From: Ruminococcus flavefaciens
GTDB lineage: Bacteria; Bacillota; Clostridia; Oscillospirales; Ruminococcaceae
NCBI GenBank assembly: GCA_004554385.1
Contig: SFMO01000124.1
Span: 1 to 25,171, forward strand
Length of the DNA: 25,171 nt
Reading direction: 5' to 3'
Positions 23,021 through 25,171 of this stretch are shown in pieces. The translations under genes were made by a program, and so were the position numbers. The notes below the pieces were generated by a model. The model was not told the DNA's origin. It did no database searches and saw nothing but the letters and a program-made list of their open reading frames with translations. The number at the start of each line of letters is the position of its first letter. Position 1 is the first letter of the stretch.

Positions 23021-23049
23021 TTGATATTTGTATTTATATATGATATAAT
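23021..23049 (+). promoter_or_regulatory. Strong promoter at the left edge of the repeat element
   Basis: TTGATA (23021-23026), 17 bases, then a perfect TATAAT (23044-23049) with TGA as extended -10. No coding start with a ribosome site follows closely. It could drive the kinase gene through the element or a short non-coding RNA. Confidence 0.7.
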
Positions 23050-23057
23050 GAATGCAA
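23037..23057 (+). repeat. 21-bp direct repeat, copy 1
   Basis: Identical over 21 bases to 23247-23267; the shared core is TGATATAATGAATGCAA. Both copies include an extended -10 (TGATATAAT). The copies start 210 bp apart. Confidence 0.85.
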
Positions 23058-23058
23058 A

Positions 23059-23265
23059 GCATTCATTATAAACTATTTCAATGCCCTTGCAGATACGCAG
23101 ATCAGGGATCTGCTCCCTGCATATCGGGCAATTATATCATAACGCTTCGCTTATATGATATAAGCGCGGAGCCCGCGCAGCCATTTTCGCGTCGCAGTGC
23201 AGGAGAACCAGAACTTTTTCGCCGCGCCTCCTGCTATTTTTCTTCTTATATGATATAATGAATGC
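23059..23265. mobile_element. MITE-like 207-bp element with 12-bp terminal inverted repeats
   Basis: The left end GCATTCATTATA (23059-23070) and right end TATAATGAATGC (23254-23265) are perfect inverted repeats. The interior is partly GC-rich and full of hairpins: GCAGATC-3-GATCTGC (about 23094-23110), CGCTTATA-3-TATAAGCG (about 23147-23166) and GCGCGG-3-CCGCGC (about 23163-23178), and an arm pair GCAGGAG/CTCCTGC ending in a T-rich stretch. No coding capacity is credible. It could be a non-autonomous transposon, a REP-like element or a structured RNA gene. No clear target-site duplication beyond AA is seen. Confidence 0.45.
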
Positions 23266-23267
23266 AA
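23247..23267 (+). promoter_or_regulatory. 21-bp direct repeat copy 2, likely kinase-gene promoter
   Basis: Contains TGATATAAT (-10 TATAAT at 23254-23259) with no good -35, so an extended -10 promoter. A start near 23266 would give a 36-base leader before the kinase gene. It also forms the right terminal inverted repeat of the element. Confidence 0.6.
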
Positions 23268-23301
23268 GAAAACAAACGAAAACTTATAAGGCGGTGAGAG
23301 G

Positions 23302-24363
23302 TTGAACAGATTGATCGACAAGCTTGCGATCCTGCTGATGTGCATGATGAGTCTGATAATGAGTGACAGCTTTGCTGAGCCTGTTATGATAGCCCTTGTA
23401 TCGGTCAGCTTTTCCGCAGCGGCTCAGCTCTTTACAGGGAAAATATATGCCTCTGTCATAATCGGAGCGTGTACATTGCTCTGCGGAGCTTTTCCGCTTT
23501 TCTTCTGTATGCTCCCCCTGATGCTCTACGACGCCCTCTGGGAGAAAAAAGCATGGCTGATACTCCCTGCTGTCATAGTGATACCGAGATCAGGCGAGAT
23601 GAAGATAATGCAGATAGCTATGACAATGGCAGCTATTGCGGTTACAGTGATAATATTTCTTAGAGTTTCAGGACTTGAGCAGACAGTTACAAAGCTTACT
23701 CTTCTCCGTGACGAGATAGCAGGTAAAAACCGTCAGCTTGGCGAGCAGAATCTCAGGCTTGCTCAGGCTCAGGACAACGAGATACACCTTGCAACGCTGA
23801 AGGAGCGTAACCGTATCGCCCGTGAGATACATGACAATGTGGGACATATGCTCACTCGCTCGCTTTTGCAGTCAGGAGCACTTCTGGTCATCAACAAGGA
23901 TGAGGAACTCCGTGAACCGCTGGAGAGCCTGAAAAGCACCCTTGACAGCGCTATGACAAGTATCCGTGAGAGCGTACACGACCTCCATGATGACTCAATA
24001 GACCTGAAAAAAGTCATTGAGGACAGTATAAGGACTGTTGACAGCAGATTTACTGTCTCTCTTGACTGCGACGTCAGCGAGAGTATGGCAGGCAATGTCA
24101 AGCTGTGCATGATAGGTGTCATAAAGGAAGGGCTTTCAAATGCCGTGAAGCACTCCGCAGGAAATAAGATAAGCATAATCGTCCGTGAGCACCCTGCATT
24201 TTATCAGCTCATGCTGGAGGACAACGGCAGCTGCACTGAAATAAAGGAAAGCGGCATAGGTCTTAAGAATATGCGTGACCGCGTTGAGGCACTCCACGGT
24301 AGGATAAGCTTTACGCCGTCACGGGAGGGCTTTAAGATATTTGTATCTGTCCCGAAATCGTAA
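23302..24363 (+). CDS. Sensor histidine kinase, NarL-type (HisKA_3) system
   Basis: 353-aa membrane sensor. The N-terminal part (about 5-120) is hydrophobic with several predicted helices and almost no external domain, so it may sense a membrane state. A coiled-coil-like linker is at about 125-165. The HisKA_3 dimerisation domain has phospho-acceptor H177 in REIHDNVGHML. The ATPase domain has the N box KEGLSNAVKH (275-284), G1 box EDNG (306-309) and G2 box GIGLKN (318-323). The start is TTG at 23302-23304 behind AAGGCGGTGAGAGG. The response regulator gene follows 22 bases later. The stimulus is not visible in the sequence; LiaS/DesK-like systems are the nearest type. Confidence 0.9.
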   Translation: MNRLIDKLAILLMCMMSLIMSDSFAEPVMIALVSVSFSAAAQLFTGKIYASVIIGACTLLCGAFPLFFCMLPLMLYDALWEKKAWLILPAVIVIPRSGEMKIMQIAMTMAAIAVTVIIFLRVSGLEQTVTKLTLLRDEIAGKNRQLGEQNLRLAQAQDNEIHLATLKERNRIAREIHDNVGHMLTRSLLQSGALLVINKDEELREPLESLKSTLDSAMTSIRESVHDLHDDSIDLKKVIEDSIRTVDSRFTVSLDCDVSESMAGNVKLCMIGVIKEGLSNAVKHSAGNKISIIVREHPAFYQLMLEDNGSCTEIKESGIGLKNMRDRVEALHGRISFTPSREGFKIFVSVPKS

Positions 24364-24385
24364 ATCACAAATATAAGGAGAAGCT

Positions 24386-25012
24386 ATGAACATTGTAGTA
24401 ATAGACGACGACAAGCTTGTAGCGCTGTCGCTGAAAACAATACTTGAAAGCACAGGCAAGGTCACTGTAGCCGCTATGGGTTCAAACGGAGAGGAGGCAA
24501 TAGAGCTCTACCGTCAGCACCGTCCTGATGTTATGCTCATGGATATACGCATGGAGGGCATGACAGGTATCGAAGCAGGTGAGGTCATACTAAATGAATC
24601 TCCAGAAGCTAAAATACTCTACCTGACCACATTTTCCGATGATGAATACATAGTAAAGGCGCTGAATATGGGTGCAAAGGGCTATATACTGAAGCAGGAC
24701 TTTGACGGCATAGCTCCTGCCCTTGATGCGGTCATGAGAGGACAGAGTATTTTCGGCGACAAGATAATAAACAAGCTCCCCGAGCTCATGGTGCCCAAGG
24801 AAAAGTACGATTTTGCAGCTCACGGCATCAGCGACAAGGAGCGGGAAATAATGGAGCTCGTTGCAGAGGGACTAAGCAACAAGGAAATATCAGAGAGGAT
24901 ATTTCTCGGCGAGGGGACTATCCGGAATTATATCAGCAACCTCCTCGACAAGCTTGAGCTCCGTGACAGAACACAGCTTGCAGTATATTATTACACGGAA
25001 GTCAGATCATAA
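24386..25012 (+). CDS. Response regulator, NarL/FixJ family
   Basis: 208-aa partner of the upstream kinase. The receiver domain (1-120) has the acidic pocket D7-D9 (VIDDDK), phospho-acceptor D53 in LMDIRMEGMTG, the switch Thr in YLTTFSDD and K103 in GYILKQD. The LuxR-type helix-turn-helix is at about 147-205 (ISDKEREIMELVAEGLSNKE, then ISERIFLGEGTIRNYISNLL). It should bind DNA as a dimer when phosphorylated. AGGAG lies six bases before the ATG. Likely targets nearby are the repeats upstream of its own operon or those at 25085-25123, but this is inference. Confidence 0.93.
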   Translation: MNIVVIDDDKLVALSLKTILESTGKVTVAAMGSNGEEAIELYRQHRPDVMLMDIRMEGMTGIEAGEVILNESPEAKILYLTTFSDDEYIVKALNMGAKGYILKQDFDGIAPALDAVMRGQSIFGDKIINKLPELMVPKEKYDFAAHGISDKEREIMELVAEGLSNKEISERIFLGEGTIRNYISNLLDKLELRDRTQLAVYYYTEVRS

Positions 25013-25036
25013 ACAGAATATAAAAAAACAGTGTGA

Positions 25037-25046
25037 ATGGTATAAT
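25037..25046 (+). promoter_or_regulatory. Extended -10 promoter candidate after the response regulator
   Basis: ATGGTATAAT followed by AAAA, with the -10 TATAAT at 25041-25046 and no recognisable -35. The same decamer occurs at the dnaA and TIM-barrel promoters. Confidence 0.5.
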
Positions 25047-25084
25047 AAAACGTACAGAATCGGCCAATAAAAGCATACAATAAT

Positions 25085-25123
25085 TCGCCACGAAATATAC
25101 AGGTTCTCGCCACGAACTGTACA
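25085..25123 (+). repeat. Two 17-bp direct repeats, 22 bp apart, likely activator site
   Basis: Copies at 25085-25101 and 25107-25123 both read TCGCCACGAA-n-T-n-TACA and match at 15 of 17 bases. The period of 22 bp puts both on the same DNA face. The second copy ends 15 bases before the -10 at 25139, replacing a missing -35, which is the usual place for an activator. Confidence 0.65.
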
Positions 25124-25127
25124 ACGC

Positions 25128-25153
25128 GTTTTCTATGGTATAATAAAGAAAAC
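25128..25153 (+). promoter_or_regulatory. Promoter of the next gene, -10 framed by an inverted repeat
   Basis: TATAAT at 25139-25144 with the extended TATGG. GTTTTCT (25128-25134) and AGAAAAC (25147-25153) form an inverted repeat around the -10. AAGGCGGTG (25161-25169) at the window end looks like a ribosome site, so a coding start probably follows just beyond the edge. Confidence 0.6.
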
Positions 25154-25171
25154 CATGGAAAAGGCGGTGCA

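Noticed and set aside
23052..23258. 68-codon frame inside the inverted-repeat element
   Set aside because: No ribosome site, its start is in the palindrome next to the -10, and the sequence is dominated by hairpins.
25155..25171. Nearly leaderless gene starting at the ATG at 25155
   Set aside because: It would begin only a few bases after the predicted transcript start; AAGGCGGTG just after looks like a ribosome site for a start beyond the edge. Cannot be settled from this window.

Overview
The window is the replication-origin region of a Gram-positive chromosome, most likely a Ruminococcus-like member of the Clostridia (Oscillospiraceae). This rests on gene order, protein character (Jag, short YidC, RemB, YtaF-like, DUF4830 and PepV-like proteins) and moderate GC with AT-rich intergenic DNA. 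No rRNA gene, tRNA gene, CRISPR array, phage gene or transposase was seen. The species is inferred, not proven.

Left arm (1-4515, all minus strand): rpmH, rnpA, yidD, yidC, jag and mnmE (missing only its last residues), the classical block running away from oriC. Two intrinsic terminators sit inside the block, after rpmH and after jag. rpmH has a perfect TTGACA-17-TATAAT promoter.

Origin (4516-6874): two gene-free stretches flank dnaA and carry many DnaA-box-like 9-mers (TTTTCCACA, CTTTCCACA and especially the TTTTCAACA form). This is a bipartite origin as in Bacillus subtilis. One box lies in the spacer of the dnaA promoter.

Right arm, core (5039-14905, plus): dnaA, dnaN, yaaA (S4 protein), recF, remB, gyrB, a YcxB-like membrane protein and gyrA. 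Overlapping starts and stops link yaaA-recF-remB. GyrA has Ala where many bacteria have Ser at the quinolone contact.

Right arm, accessory (14990-22674): a membrane-anchored metallophosphoesterase; a convergent YtaF/MntP-like membrane protein; an operon of a sugar-isomerase-like TIM barrel, nrdR and a DUF4870-like membrane protein; a DUF4830 lipoprotein; an RsuA-like pseudouridine synthase; an orphan sugar-ABC ATPase (MsmK/UgpC type); a PepV-like M20 dipeptidase; and a small repetitive lipoprotein.

The most unusual part is the 627-bp gene-free stretch 22675-23301. It holds a third dense DnaA-box cluster (22713-22891), about 17.7 kb from the dnaA start. That cluster shares a two-box module (20 of 21 bases) with the dnaA-dnaN spacer and a 12-mer with the rpmH-dnaA spacer. 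An AT-rich tract and then a 207-bp element with 12-bp terminal inverted repeats follow it. This stretch precedes a NarL-type two-component system (histidine kinase and response regulator, 23302-25012). The window closes on a promoter region with two 17-bp direct repeats 22 bp apart, which look like activator sites for a gene beyond the edge.
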